NCBI GenBank assembly: GCA_009746045.1
Contig: RPFO01000138.1
Coordinates: forward strand, 250,001-270,000
Direction: 5' to 3'
DNA: 20,000 bases
Source of the DNA: Mesostigma viride
Taxonomy: Eukaryota > Streptophyta > Mesostigmatophyceae > Mesostigmatales > Mesostigmataceae
Part shown: one piece after another, positions 1 through 10,056 of the stretch
How positions within the stretch are numbered: the first letter of the stretch is position 1
Layout: each line of letters starts with the position of its first letter
Position numbers and translations under genes: made by a program
The notes under the pieces: generated by a model
What the model was told of the DNA's origin: nothing
The model's input: only the letters and a program-made list of their open reading frames with translations
Database searches by the model: none

Positions 1-3000
1 AGGTGCCTGGCAGGGAGCAGCACATTCCAGGGGGCTCTGCGCGCGTCCCTGATGGACCACGTGCGGTCCACCCTGGCCAGGTTGCTGTTCGCGGTGGCGG
101 ATGCCAGCGCCTTTGCCTCCGTGTTCCCCCAGGGATCATTCACCGCCCGCCAGGCAGCGACCCAGGGTGCGGTGCGCCCCCTGTGGGCGGAGCTATTGAT
201 GGATCCGCAGGTGGTCAGCGTGGAGGGGGTGCCTCCCCCCGATGGGCTGGAGTGCTACCGGGCGGTGGACGATTTGCCGCTTGCCGTGCCCTTCGCCTCC
301 GTGTTGTTCCAGCGACTAGAGGCCAGGCGGGGGGAGTACACGGCGCGGTACCGGCAGATCATGGCCAAGCTTGGCGGCGGTGGTGGCGCTTACCCTGGTG
401 CCAGCCACGATGGACAAGCGGTAACTGGGGCCAGTGACGGCGACGCGTGGCAGGAGCTGGACGCGTGTCGGGCCGGGCTGACTCGGCTAGCTGAGACGAG
501 CATCCCTCCGGCACTGCTGCGTGCCGCAAGGGCGTTTCCGACTGCGTACTTGGAGGACATGTGCTGCCTGCACATGTCACGGATCGGCATGGTAGGGGCC
601 AAGGCAGCGCGGACGGGGGCCTTCTACCGCTGGCTGCTGCAGCACGCCTCCTGGGGGTCCCTTGGCCACCTGGCGGGAGCGGGCGCAGACCCCGTGCACC
701 TGCACGTGGAGGTGTGGGAACGAGGGGCCCCGCTGGTGCGCATGGCGTCGCTTCTGGCCGCCGCATCCATCGCGCTGCCCACCGAACCAGAGGGTTTGTA
801 CCCTGCCTGGCAGCAGTGGCAGCGGGCGCATGCACGCAGTGGGGCCATGGGGGCCGGGTGGCCGCATGCAGCTATTGGCGGCCGTGATGTTGCCGGCGCG
901 ATGCGCTCAGGGACCGATCTACTGCGCGCATTTGTGGAGGAGTTTGTCGCCTGTGCGGTGCTGCCAGACAGCGCCCTGCTGCAGCGGATGATGACGCCAT
1001 CGGGTCGTGACGGCAGTCATGACCCTGCGCCGCAACAACCACAGGCCGCGGGTGGTGTGCGCGTGACGTCAGCAGGTGCGCGCGGTGCTGCCGTGGCCAG
1101 TCCCACCACCGCTGGTTCGATCCCGCCCTTGTCGCGGGCCAGCCTGGGACCCTGGATGTCTCTCATTGAGAACGTCATCGTCAAGCTTGGACAGTTAGAC
1201 AGAGGCGGTGAGGGGGAGGAGGACACCGGGGACGAGGGTGACGACAGCCAGGGCCAGCGCGAGGCCAGCTGCACCGGTGCAGGCAGCGCCCTGCATGACA
1301 GCTGTCACCCTGCCATGCTCCCTGTGCTCGTCGCGTTCCAGGAGGTCGCGCGCGCCATGCTTGCGTCTGCCACCACGGACGCAGACGCTGGCATAATGGC
1401 GTCCTTCCTTGAGATGGGCGCGCAGGCGAGGGCGCTCAAGGAGGCCTTCCTTCGGACGCCCGACGCGTGCGAGAAGCTACTCGCATTATTGGATGGGCTG
1501 CGGGGGAGAGCTCCCGGGAAGCCAGCAACACATGTCGAGACACACTGGCCGCAAGGGGGCCATGAGAATGACGCTGCGACAGGTGGCAACCAGGTGGCAC
1601 CTGCAGCAAGGCACGGTGACATCATCGATGCATCACTCTGGTCCCTGCTGAGCCAATGTCTCGCCACTTGTCGCGCAGCGGGCGAGCCGGCACCCTACCC
1701 GGTGGTGAAGCGAATCATTTGCGAGCGGCCCCCTGTTACGGTGACAAACCTCATCCACTCCTTGGTGGATATGGCAGGCCCCGTTGATATCGTGACCATG
1801 CTGGCTGATGCAGAGACATCAGGGGAGGGCATGGTCGCATCTCACCGACAGCTGTCCATTATCGACAACGCCCTCATGGAGCTGGGGCAGCAGCGCTGGC
1901 AGCGGGCGGGCGGCATGCTGTGCGATGTGCTGTCCCAGGGACTGGTTAGAGGCTCCCAGGGACCCTCACAACATGAGGTGGCTGGACTTTCCCATGGTAG
2001 CGGGCAGAAGAATGTGGCATCCGTGTCCCCACCATCGACGGGACAGGGACAGCTGGCGGATGCTCGGCACTTGCGCGCCTTACGAGGGGCGCTCCGTGTG
2101 TTGCTTCTGTCGCCGCCACCGTGGGACCAGGTGGCAAATGCGAGTGGCCAGGGAGATGCCCCCCTGCCTGCTGGCACACCGCACATGCCTGCATCGCCGC
2201 TGCTCCTTGTTTGCGCGGCAGCACTGCTTCGGGTTTTGTTCCCCGCTCTGGCTGCCGCGCTGGTGCCACAATGGCAGCAGGTGGCGGGGGCCAGCACAAA
2301 CTTCCGGCCACAAGGGGGGGCACTCCAGGCATTGGGCGCGCTGGACAGCTCGCTCGTGCACCGCACTAGTGCCAGCGGCAAGGCATCTCGTCCCTCATCG
2401 CTCACCGTGCAAGGGGAGGCCATCCTCATCTTCCTCTTCAAATGTCTGCGGTCCCACCTGCCCATGGACCAAGTGCGCGCCCTTGCCCGCGCACTCTCGG
2501 CCAATCACGGCCCACTGCGTGTTGGCCAATCTTTACCTTGGTCGGACGACAGCGAGGAGCGACGCACGTCCCCCTGGGGTGACCCCTTCCCGCTGGCGTA
2601 CGTCCCTGCGTTCACCCCCACCAGGGCCACCCTGGCATCCCTGGTCTACTCGGACGTAGGGATGGCGGAGGCGAGGCCGATGATGCGTGCGGCAGCATCA
2701 TCTTGCGTGTCCCACATGGCACTGGGGGCAGCGCTGGTCGAACGCGTGTACGGGCTGAAAGCGCTGCGGCCGCTGACCGACCGGGAGGCGTGGGTGGTCG
2801 CCTGGACGCGGCACCAGCTGCTCGGCAGGGACCCTGGGGACCCACCGGGCACGACCCGAGCGGCTCATGGTGCTTCTAACAGCGGTCACAGTCGCTGCCT
2901 CTTGGACTGGATGCTGTGGACCGTCACCGCTTACAATCACGGGCGAGGGGATGCAAGTGATGGCGACTCCTCCTGCACGGGGGGAGCCAATGCGGGGGGC

Positions 3001-3568
3001 CATGGTGGGCAGAACCATGCAGCGCTGCCAAGCTACTGCCTACCCCCCCACGCGCGCAAGCTGGTGTGCGCCCCTGACATGGCCAGACTGGAGCAGCAGG
3101 TGGCGGGCTGGGTGGCCCATCTAGCCCTCGTTGTGTCCTCCTGTGGCACCAGCAACGCGCCAGGTGGCAGCGGGCCGTGCTGCGGGGCGCATGCGGCCCC
3201 GTCCAGTGGCCCAGAAATGCCCACAGGGCGTCAAGGGGTGGCGTCCCCCCTCCATGCGTACTTGTGCGGGTCGGGCGGCACCCCGTTGTCGGAGCAGTAT
3301 ATACTGGCGGCCCCGTCAGATGAACGCGCCGCCGCCATCAACGCGGTGGCGGAAGGGGCTCCGGCTCGTCTGGGCCGCTACCAGTGTGCGTGTGGGGAGG
3401 TGTATTTCATCGGGGAATGCACGAGGCCCGACCAGGTGGGAATCTGCCCCAACTGCAGGAACCAGATCGGGGGCACGCGCCACAATCTGTTGCCCAACAA
3501 TGATCGCGTGGATGGGGGGCCCGACGCCAGTCCCGAGAACGCCAGGGTTCGGGCGGAGGACCAGAAAG
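1..3568 (+). CDS. RNF213: RNF213-like giant E3 ubiquitin ligase, large exon with RZ finger (gene continues upstream of window)
   Basis: Part of a very large cytosolic ubiquitin ligase; animal RNF213 combines a dynein-like AAA+ core with an E3 module and ubiquitylates proteins and bacterial lipopolysaccharide. The frame is open from base 1 (first ATG at 52), so the true start lies outside the window. The exon encodes about 1,189 residues. Its clearest landmark is an RZ-type zinc finger near residues 1127-1157, with the motif Y-x-C-x-C-G-E-x-Y-x-IGEC, then CPNC and IGG. Upstream helical segments (for example nt 220-600 and 1620-1800) resemble, from memory, the E3-shell region of RNF213. Long Gly/Ala/Ser/Asp-rich stretches (about nt 990-1290, 2840-3020, 3150-3240) look like disordered inserts. 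I found no RING-type Cys/His cluster. The exon ends in codon phase 1 at a GTGGGT donor (3569). The family call is firm; the link to the animal gene as a true orthologue is inferred. Confidence 0.85.
3379..3471 (+). other. RZ-type zinc finger with variant ligand set
   Basis: The finger reads YQCACGEVYFIGEC, then eight residues, then CPNCRNQIGG. Cys codons lie at 3385, 3391, 3418, 3445 and 3454. The spacing of the first Cys, the IGEC Cys and the CxxC pair matches the animal RZ finger (offsets 0, 11, 20, 23). The conserved zinc-binding His at offset 4 of the usual C-P-N-G-H motif is replaced here by Glu (codon 3397), and an extra Cys appears at offset 2. The IGEC Cys, which as I recall is the residue proposed to be catalytic in human RNF213, is kept. 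Confidence 0.85.
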
Positions 3569-4230
3569 GTGGGTGCCAGGTCCTTGTGACAGCGGCGGTG
3601 GTGATGGTGCGGGAGGGGAATGGTGGGCTCAGAGGTGACAAAATAGAACTACTTTGACAGTACAACGAGCACAACAAAATGGATGTGTGCGAAAGCTGCC
3701 GATCCGGAATTTATGCAGGAGTGAGGCTTGTTGCATTGAGGCACTTTGTTTCTAGTGGATTCGGTCATCGTAGCGGCGTGCCTCAAACCTAATCCCACCA
3801 GGGGACCTTGCCTTCACGTTACAGCGGGATAGATGCACGCCTTACAGGGCATGCGGCCGTGAGGGGTAAGGCATGCTCAACAGGGGGAGCGCACAGACTT
3901 CTTCTCATCACACGTGATGAGCGAGTATGGGTCTGGAAACAACGCTTCTACCCCTAGGTGCCCTGTCATGCTGGCATATGCCACCGCTCTGCCAGCTCCC
4001 CGCAGCCAACGTTGTACTTGTGATCGTGGCCCCTTGCTCACAACATCGGCTTCAGACAACTACCACCCACGTCACCCCACCAGGAAGTGTGCTTGCTTGT
4101 GGTGCTGCTTCATGCCTGCAAGTTTTGCTGCCAAAAGGCGAACATTGACTGCCAGACGCTGATGCCCGTCATGGCCTGTGTTCCTTACCTGGGGCTGTCT
4201 CTTGTGCATGGACTCGCCTGTGTGTGCCAG
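3569..4230 (+). other. Intron 1 of the RNF213-like gene
   Basis: The intron starts with GTGGGT and ends in TGTGCCAG. It joins a phase-1 codon (G at 3568 plus GT at 4231) and brings the next homologous segment into frame. It is AT-richer than the exons. A near-perfect palindrome (CTCATCAC, AC, GTGATGAG) sits at about 3903-3920. I see no gene in it. Confidence 0.8.
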
Positions 4231-5164
4231 GTGTCGTCCTGGAAGACGTGAGCTCCCTCGGCAACCGCTTCCACACACAGCGAGGCCTCACGCCCGCCGG
4301 CTTCCGCCTGCTGCACGCCGCCACACAAGCCTGCCTGCTGGTTGGGCACGCAGCGGGGTTGCATGCCGCCATGGGTGGAGGCAGTGGTGGTGGGCGACAG
4401 GGTGATGCGGCGCATGGCGATGCCAACCTGTCGGCGGTGTTGGAGCGGGCGCATGGCCACGTGGTCAATGACATGGTGCGGATGGCGGAAGCGATGGACG
4501 CCAGCACGGACAATGTCTTGCTGCTGGCACACGCGGTGGTGGCGCGGCTGGGACGTGCACTGGCATCAGGGCAACTCCCCACCGGTGCCCTCACCACCCC
4601 AGAGCTGCGGTCCAGTTGGGAGGTTGCCTTCCTGGACACTTGCGTCCGCCCCGTCCTTGACAGCCCGACCGCTGCCCGCGAGTATGTGCAGTCCTGCCAG
4701 ACGCGGAGGCCTCATGTGGCAGGTGCCAGTGGCAAACCAGCGGGGCAGGGCGCTGCACCGGCACAACGAGGCTGTGACGATGTCAGCTCTGACGATGGCG
4801 ACGCAGACATCACTCTTGAGGGTGAGATCGAGGGTACGGCAGCGCCAGCCACCGCGGACTACGCGAATGCGCGGTTGCTGCACCTGCTGCGGGTCCCCCC
4901 TCCCCTGACCCTGGCCACCCTTCAGACACACGTCCTGGGCCAGGGCCAAGGCGGCGTGGGCGCGGCATCCTTCCCCGTGTTGCGGGCGTTGGTAGCTCCT
5001 CACGGGTCCCCCGCTGGCCACCTAGACGTGCTTCCCCGTATGTTGCTTCTGCGGCCGCTGGTGGCATGGACCCGCTTTGTGTGTCAAGAGGCAGGGTACC
5101 AGCTGACCCGTGAGCGCGCCAAGTCACTCACGTTGGGGGAGTTCATCGCGTCGTTCAAGGACCG
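4231..5164 (+). CDS. RNF213: RNF213-like ligase, second exon in window (C-terminal domain)
   Basis: This exon encodes about 310 residues just C-terminal to the RZ finger. The opening part (LTPAGFRLLHAATQACLLVG), the helix around HVVNDMVRMAEAMD, the segment LTTPELRSSWEVAFLDTCV and the stretch ending LTLGEFIASFKD correspond in order to segments that follow the RZ finger in animal RNF213, as I recall them. An acidic low-complexity insert lies at about nt 4770-4840. The exon enters at phase 1 after an AG at 4229-4230 and leaves at phase 2 before GTACGT (5165). Reading on past 5164 soon meets a TGA in intron 2 (5238-5240), which supports the donor. The earlier in-frame ATG at 4224 lies in the intron and is not a start. 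Confidence 0.82.
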
Positions 5165-5528
5165 GTACGTGGCAGGCACAGGGGACGTGATGGCATGCGG
5201 CCTGAAGGGGGTGGATAAGAAGAACCGTGCAGGGATCTGAGCATTGCAGTCAGGGTGCCCTGCCTTTGCCCCGAACCATTCTTCCCATGTTTGCGCATGC
5301 TTGCCATCGTTTGCCCTGCCTTTGCCCCCGACCATTTTTCCCATGATCGCGCATGCTTGCCATACTTTGTGCTGGCATCGGCTCCCGCAACCCACGACTG
5401 ACAATGCATGGCAGCCTGTCCTTGCCTTGCATCGGCTGCACCCCACCTGCCTCGCATCGGCTGCGGAGTATCCACCTCCCGTGCTTGTACCCCCTGCCTT
5501 GCGTGTATCCCCCCTTCTCTTCTTGCAG
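5165..5528 (+). other. Intron 2 of the RNF213-like gene, with a 56-bp tandem duplication
   Basis: The intron starts GTACGT and ends TTCTTGCAG after a pyrimidine tract. Two adjacent 56-bp units (5258-5313 and 5314-5369), each starting CCCTGCCTTTGCCCC, differ at a few positions. A shorter repeat containing GCATCGGCTGC follows at about 5430-5465. Confidence 0.8.
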
Positions 5529-6144
5529 GTCGCCCGGGGCCATGCGACTGTTCCAGCGCTTTGCGCGCGCGTGGAATCAAGCAAGGGCGTTCGTCACGCA
5601 GTACCAGTGCCAGCGGCTGGAGCCCACCCTGGCAGATGATGATGATGGTGACGATGACGATGATCAGGAGCAGGAGGAAATTCCGTGGAAGAAGGCGGGG
5701 AGGATCTCTGGCCATCGCACGGCGTCGTCTACGCATGCTAGCGCGGCCGCCAGGGGGAAATCATCCGCAGCCACCACCAACGGGACCGCGACGATCGCGG
5801 CGGCATCGGGGGCGGCGGCAGCAGCGGGCGTGCGGATCCCAAAGATGACGACGAAACTGTCTCTGTCCCACTGCTGCCTGCACGCGCAGGACGAGGGCAT
5901 CTTCCTGCTGGCCATACTGGAGCATCTGATGGCCGTACAGAACGAGTTCCTGCATGCCGTGCTGGAATCTGTCACCGCTGCCGGCGACGAATACGCTGCG
6001 CTGTACAGCCACCGCCTGCAACGACCAATACAAGAGCAGGCGGCAGGTGGGGCGGGCACTGAGCATGCCTCGGCCAGCAGTGCCTTGCAGCGCACGCCTC
6101 AGGCAGTGATGGCGCTGAATGCCAAGTCCGTCACAAATGTCACG
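5529..6144 (+). CDS. RNF213: RNF213-like ligase, third exon in window
   Basis: The exon encodes about 205 residues. The segments LFQRFARAWNQARAFVTQYQ and CLHAQDEGIFLLAILEHLMA followed by VQNEFLHAV correspond to a pair of conserved blocks in the RNF213 C-terminal domain (an AWN..R.FV..Y block and a DEG..L...LE.L...QNEFL block). Between them lies a species-specific insert: an Asp run coded by GAT/GAC repeats (about 5635-5665), a basic stretch, then Ala/Thr/Gly-rich sequence. The exon completes the phase-2 codon from the previous exon (CG plus G, Arg) and ends in phase 0 before GTGAGC (6145). Confidence 0.82.
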
Positions 6145-6556
6145 GTGAGCCGGGTGAGGATTTATCCTCTGTAGATGTATAGTAGAATTTGTTTATTTAT
6201 GGATCTATTTATGGGTGCCAGCTCTTGTGCTATTTGCTTACGCTTCAGAGGACGAAGAAAAAGTAACTGGCCGGTGCTCTCAGGCCTAGCTATGGTCGCC
6301 GCTTAGTTTCTTTGTGTGGCATCGCCAGTCTTCTGTTTCTGCACACATACCCATCATGGCTCGCGTATGGAGGCCATGCAGGTTAGTTGGCCCTCAGAGA
6401 CTGTCACGCATGGAGCCAGGCGAAAATCTGCTGGTCGCTTCTTACCCTTATATTCTATCATTTGATCATGGTCAGCTGGGCATGGGCCACCTTCCGTGGC
6501 GTGCATCCTCCTGTGTGCATGCATGTGTGTGCATGCGTACATGCCCCCCTGAGCAG
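6145..6556 (+). other. Intron 3 of the RNF213-like gene
   Basis: The intron runs from GTGAGC to GAGCAG. It is AT-rich and has an alternating purine-pyrimidine run of TGTG/CATG units at about 6513-6545. The frame closes at a TAG (6172-6174) if read through. I see no other gene in it. Confidence 0.75.
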
Positions 6557-6730
6557 GCGGATGATGTGGCGTGGTGCAGCCGCGAGCTGCTGGTGGGATG
6601 GCTAGAGCGCCACAGCCGCGTGACCGTGCCGGCGGGCAGTGACCATGGGGGCCGACGCGAGTTCGACCTTGGCAGCATCGAGGCAGCGGTGGTGGAGCAC
6701 TGCGTAGTCGGCCGGCCGTGCCTGGAGCTG
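6557..6730 (+). CDS. RNF213: RNF213-like ligase, fourth exon in window
   Basis: This short 58-codon exon is in phase 0 at both ends (AG at 6555-6556, donor GTGAGG at 6731). It encodes DDVAWCSRELLVGWLERHSR, then an insert, then FDLGSIEAAVVEHCVVGRP. This corresponds to the RNF213 block with a conserved D..R.E......GRP pattern. Both borders are supported by frame continuity with exons 3 and 5 and by loss of homology immediately outside them. Confidence 0.78.
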
Positions 6731-7581
6731 GTGAGGAGTACAAACCCTAAAACAGTATAGCAGTACTTTAAGTACGAGGGGCCAGGGGAGCAAGGGGGCA
6801 TCCAGGTGGGCAGGTGAGTGAATGGGCAGGCGGGCAAGCAGGCACACGCTAGGGGATCTCTTCTTCGGGGGAAGGGGGGGCAGGCCAAGGCAGAGTTTTT
6901 GGGTAGCGATGTGATAGTGCAGCTTTGCAATCAACGAATGCACGTACGAACGCATGTCCATGGCATACTCAACAAACCTGCTGTAAGAGTATAACCCCGT
7001 TCAAGTGACCCCTTTACTCTTAAATCCTGTGTAGGAGCTCGGTTGGGCCAGTTTCGACCTCCAGCACGGATTCTGAGTCCCTGAGGTCTGCTCTGCTTGG
7101 GGAAAATGTCAGTATGACTGACTGAGCAAGATGTTGTGGTTGACAAAGGGGGGGGACGGTGTCCAACGGGCTTAGGTCCAAGGGGCATACCCCATTCAAT
7201 CTGAGGGACTGTCTTTAAGAACTTACAGAGGAGGCTATACAGAGCCCATGGGCTATATTTACAGCGTACAGGGTAGTTTACAGGGTGGTAGGGGTGCCAA
7301 GTGTACTAGTAGTAATGGTATGTGGGCGGGGGGGGGAGGGGGGGGCTTCAGGGGTCGGCTTTAACGGGAGTTGGCTTAAACGGGATTTTACACTTTTACT
7401 CTTTTGTTGATGAAACAACATGATGTCGTTTGCGTGCGTGTGTTGCAAACGTGTTCCGTCATGCTCTGCAAAACAAAGCTGGCAAACAGCCACGGCTTGC
7501 CAATGATCCTCGCATTTCAACGTTTCTTTTTCTCATCTTGAAGCGCCACGAATACCCTCTGCTGTGCTCCCCCTCCTGCAG
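6731..7581 (+). other. Intron 4 of the RNF213-like gene, with G-rich tract
   Basis: At 851 bp this is the longest intron of the gene in view. It starts GTGAGG and ends CTCCTGCAG. It contains short G-rich runs near 6773-6890 and a strong G tract at 7324-7345. I find no coding signal in it. Confidence 0.75.
7324..7355 (+). other. Intronic G-run cluster (possible G-quadruplex)
   Basis: GGG, then nine G, one A, eight G, then a GGGG run at 7351. This is enough consecutive guanines to form a G-quadruplex in the pre-mRNA or the coding DNA strand. It is a sequence-only call. Confidence 0.45.
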
Positions 7582-8355
7582 GGTGATGGGTCCATGTTCC
7601 CCTTCAGCGGGGAGCTCTTCCAAGGCTGCGCCAACCTGCTGGCGTCTGTGGCAGCCACTACGCCCCAAGTCCCCTTCCCGCAAGCGCGCACGCTGCAAGC
7701 ACACCTTGGAACAGTCGATAGCATCGCCCTGCTGCGCCCCGCGCTGGACATCTTGCTCTGCCATGTGCGCAGCATGGGCCGCAGCTGCAACCCGGACCAA
7801 CCGCTCGCCGCCCTTGCCGACATGCTGCTGCCGGCGGAGCTTGCAGGGGCGCTTGCCCTCCCGCCCCTGGCGGGTGCGAAGCTGGGCCACCTGGTGGGTA
7901 TCTACGAGGCGGTCGAGGACTGCCTCCCTGAAGAGGTGGTTGGCGGGGTGGACCCCTCGTACGCGCAGCCGCTACCGGACCGTGTGCGCAGTGACGTGAT
8001 CCAAACTGTTAAGTCCCCTGCTGGCATCCGTTCCACTGCGTTCGCGGCCTGCCTGCGCCGCTTCCTGGTGCGGTACCTGCTCCAGCGACGTGACGGCTAC
8101 AAGCCGCAGGAGGAGGCGGTGTATTATCTGTGCAACACTGACCTGATCCAGTGGCCACCGCACGCGCTCAAGCAGCCGCCGACACCAATCGCAGCTGCAG
8201 CATCCTCATCATTGTCATCATCGTCATCAGCAGTTGTGGAGGATGCGCCCCAGCGGCTGTCGGATGCGTACATGGATGTGCTTGAGAATGTGTTCCCAAA
8301 GTCGCTGCTGCTGGAGCATGTCTACGAGGCATACTGTCTTGTCAAGCAGCTGTAA
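7582..8355 (+). CDS. RNF213: RNF213-like ligase, last exon and stop codon
   Basis: This exon encodes the last 257 residues and ends with TAA at 8353-8355. It begins at phase 0 after CTCCTGCAG. Helical, Leu-rich sequence continues to YKPQEEAVYYLCNTDLIQW and closes with a conserved-looking amphipathic tail ending EHVYEAYCLVKQL. A TCA/TCG microsatellite at about 8197-8235 codes for a Ser-rich linker. Together the exons after the RZ finger give about 860 residues, longer than the roughly 675 I recall for human RNF213; the difference fits the low-complexity inserts. No transmembrane segment is apparent. Confidence 0.82.
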   Translation, partial: GDGSMFPFSGELFQGCANLLASVAATTPQVPFPQARTLQAHLGTVDSIALLRPALDILLCHVRSMGRSCNPDQPLAALADMLLPAELAGALALPPLAGAKLGHLVGIYEAVEDCLPEEVVGGVDPSYAQPLPDRVRSDVIQTVKSPAGIRSTAFAACLRRFLVRYLLQRRDGYKPQEEAVYYLCNTDLIQWPPHALKQPPTPIAAAASSSLSSSSSAVVEDAPQRLSDAYMDVLENVFPKSLLLEHVYEAYCLVKQL

Positions 8356-9206
8356 ACAGAGTGAGTGTGCCATGCCTCTCTCATCACCCAAGATGACTTA
8401 TGGGGCTCATGGGACCATGATGACCTAACTCAGTCTGATTTTCCTATCAATAGCGTGACCATCCATGCGGCACAGATATATAGCAATTCAGTTATTACCT
8501 TATGGTCCACCATCTGCCAAGAATTGCACGCAATGTACAGGTGGCATTACAGAATTGTAGGTCTAGTATCGTCATCAAGATATGTTGAGCGTATAATGTA
8601 TCTTCACAACTAATTATCTTCACGAGTGTTGCTTGATCGCCTAGCAGTTGGCTATCAATTGGTGGCATGGTAGAAGGTCGAGGATGTATGCATGCGTGTG
8701 CAATACATATACATTAAAAATAGAAGTAGTAGTCATTAATTAAAATTATAATTACTTACATCAGAGTGAAGGCACCTAATTAAACATTAACAAAGCCAAC
8801 GCTAACAAGAAATACCGCGACAAAATAACGTTACAAATACATATATACATGCACGTGTAGACGAGGCAATCCGGCACACGTGTTCACATGCCCTGCGCAC
8901 GTATGCATTGAGAACTTATACATACAGCCTGCATGCCCGCATACCCAGTACGTGCCTACATAGCGATCTGCCCGTGCATGGCTTGCAATGTAATGAGCCC
9001 ACAATATAGTTCAGGCCGGCCTAGGATGATATAGACCATGGATGTCCAAAGCTAGAAATATGCGTACCACTGACTCTCGATCGTTAAGGGGAGGTGGCAC
9101 CCCAAAACCCTTAAAAATTGACCTATGCTAATATCTATCTAATATTTTAATTATTATATTTAATAATATCTAATATTTTATGCCAAATGGAGGAGTCTGT
9201 TGGCGA
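8356..9206. other. AT-rich 3' flank of the RNF213-like gene
   Basis: This stretch should hold the 3' UTR and intergenic DNA. A TGTAA pentamer, the polyadenylation signal used in volvocine green algae, occurs at 8989-8993, but I cannot say it is used. AT-rich repeats of AATATTTTA type fill 9130-9180. I find no coding region. Confidence 0.5.
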
Positions 9207-9928
9207 CGAAAATGGCTGACGGCGGTATGGCTGACGGCGGAGCTCAGATCTTTTGCGTCTGAGCCCCAAATTCGGTCAGACCAGTTGCATTCGATGCGCT
9301 TTTTTCAGACGCACACGCCAGTATAATCGGTCACGGCTGAAACGCAGTATTGCCAAAGTTACGCACGTGACCAGCTATGACGACTACCAAAGCAAAACGA
9401 GGGCTGGAAAAGGAGCTGGCCCAGCTTCCCAGCGCCCAGCCCAACCCTCTCGCCCTCGCCATTGTTCAGCCGACAGGCTTACCCGCCAAACCCTCGCCAA
9501 GCGCCTCGCCTGAACCCAGCCCTAGCTTGTAACCATTGGCGTCACTGCCGCTAAGGCAGCCATGCCTAGAATGTTGCCTAGCTGTGCCAACACACCTAGT
9601 CACGTGCCGCCAACGCACGGTACACAACCAGCCATAGCCTTAGCCTAGTCCTAGTACAGCCATGCCACGCCCTGGCTATGTTCAGATTACCTGCCCACGC
9701 TCCTTGCTATGATATGCTCACATGGGTCTTATTGCACCCACAGTTTGCCGGATCGTTAGCCTGTCCTTTTAGCTAGCCGCGCCCGATTGCAGCTGTGGCA
9801 TGCCTTTGGCATGAAGGAGACTGGGGGTCTCTGCCCTTTCTCCTGTAGTGCACACACAGGGATTAAAAGCACTTCGGTGCTCCGTGACTCCCCAACGGGA
9901 GCACGAGTTTAATTAATTAATTAATTAA
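9207..9928 (+). mobile_element. Non-LTR retroelement copy 1, internally deleted (short form)
   Basis: This copy has the same 5' end (CGAAAATGGCTGACGG, tandem 14-mer, small upstream ORF, hairpin) and the same structured 3' end and TTAA-repeat tail as copy 2, but lacks about 1.24 kb between 9517 and 9518. Its sequence differs from copies 2 and 3 at many positions, so it is an older or distinct lineage. A possible 11-bp target duplication (ATGCTAATATC at 9125-9135 and 9928-9938) would put the true 5' end near 9136, about 70 bp upstream of the shared start. Confidence 0.8.
9377..9532 (+). pseudogene. Truncated ORF1 remnant of retroelement copy 1
   Basis: The frame starts at the ATG equivalent to the ORF1 start of copy 2 (MTTTKAKRGLEKEL) and runs 51 codons. 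After SPEP it crosses the deletion junction and stops at a TAA (9530-9532) that in the intact element lies in the 3' UTR. The coiled coil, RRM-like and C-terminal domains are all missing, so the product, if made, would be only the basic, Pro-rich N-terminus. Confidence 0.8.
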
Positions 9929-10056
9929 TGCTAATATCACTTGAAATTCATTTGCACAATGCTAAGTTATGATTGGGGGCACTAAATAACATCTCTAGTG
10001 AGTTGTCCATGCACTTGTTGGGGGTACTACCCCCATATATACGCCAACAATGCGCT

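Noticed and set aside
1108-1122. GGTTCGATCCC resembles a tRNA T-loop/B box
   Set aside because: It lies inside the conserved open frame of the ligase exon, and no acceptor stem, D arm or anticodon arm can be formed around it.
359-2850. Long open frames on the minus strand and in the other + frames of the large exon
   Set aside because: GC-rich coding DNA creates open shadow frames; only the + frame through base 52 carries the RZ finger and continues into homologous exons.
3877-4162. Short open frames in both strands of intron 1
   Set aside because: They lie in a well-supported intron, overlap each other and show no family pattern.
5258-5465. CRISPR-like array
   Set aside because: Two adjacent 56-bp units without spacers, inside a spliceosomal intron of a eukaryotic gene; this is a simple tandem duplication.
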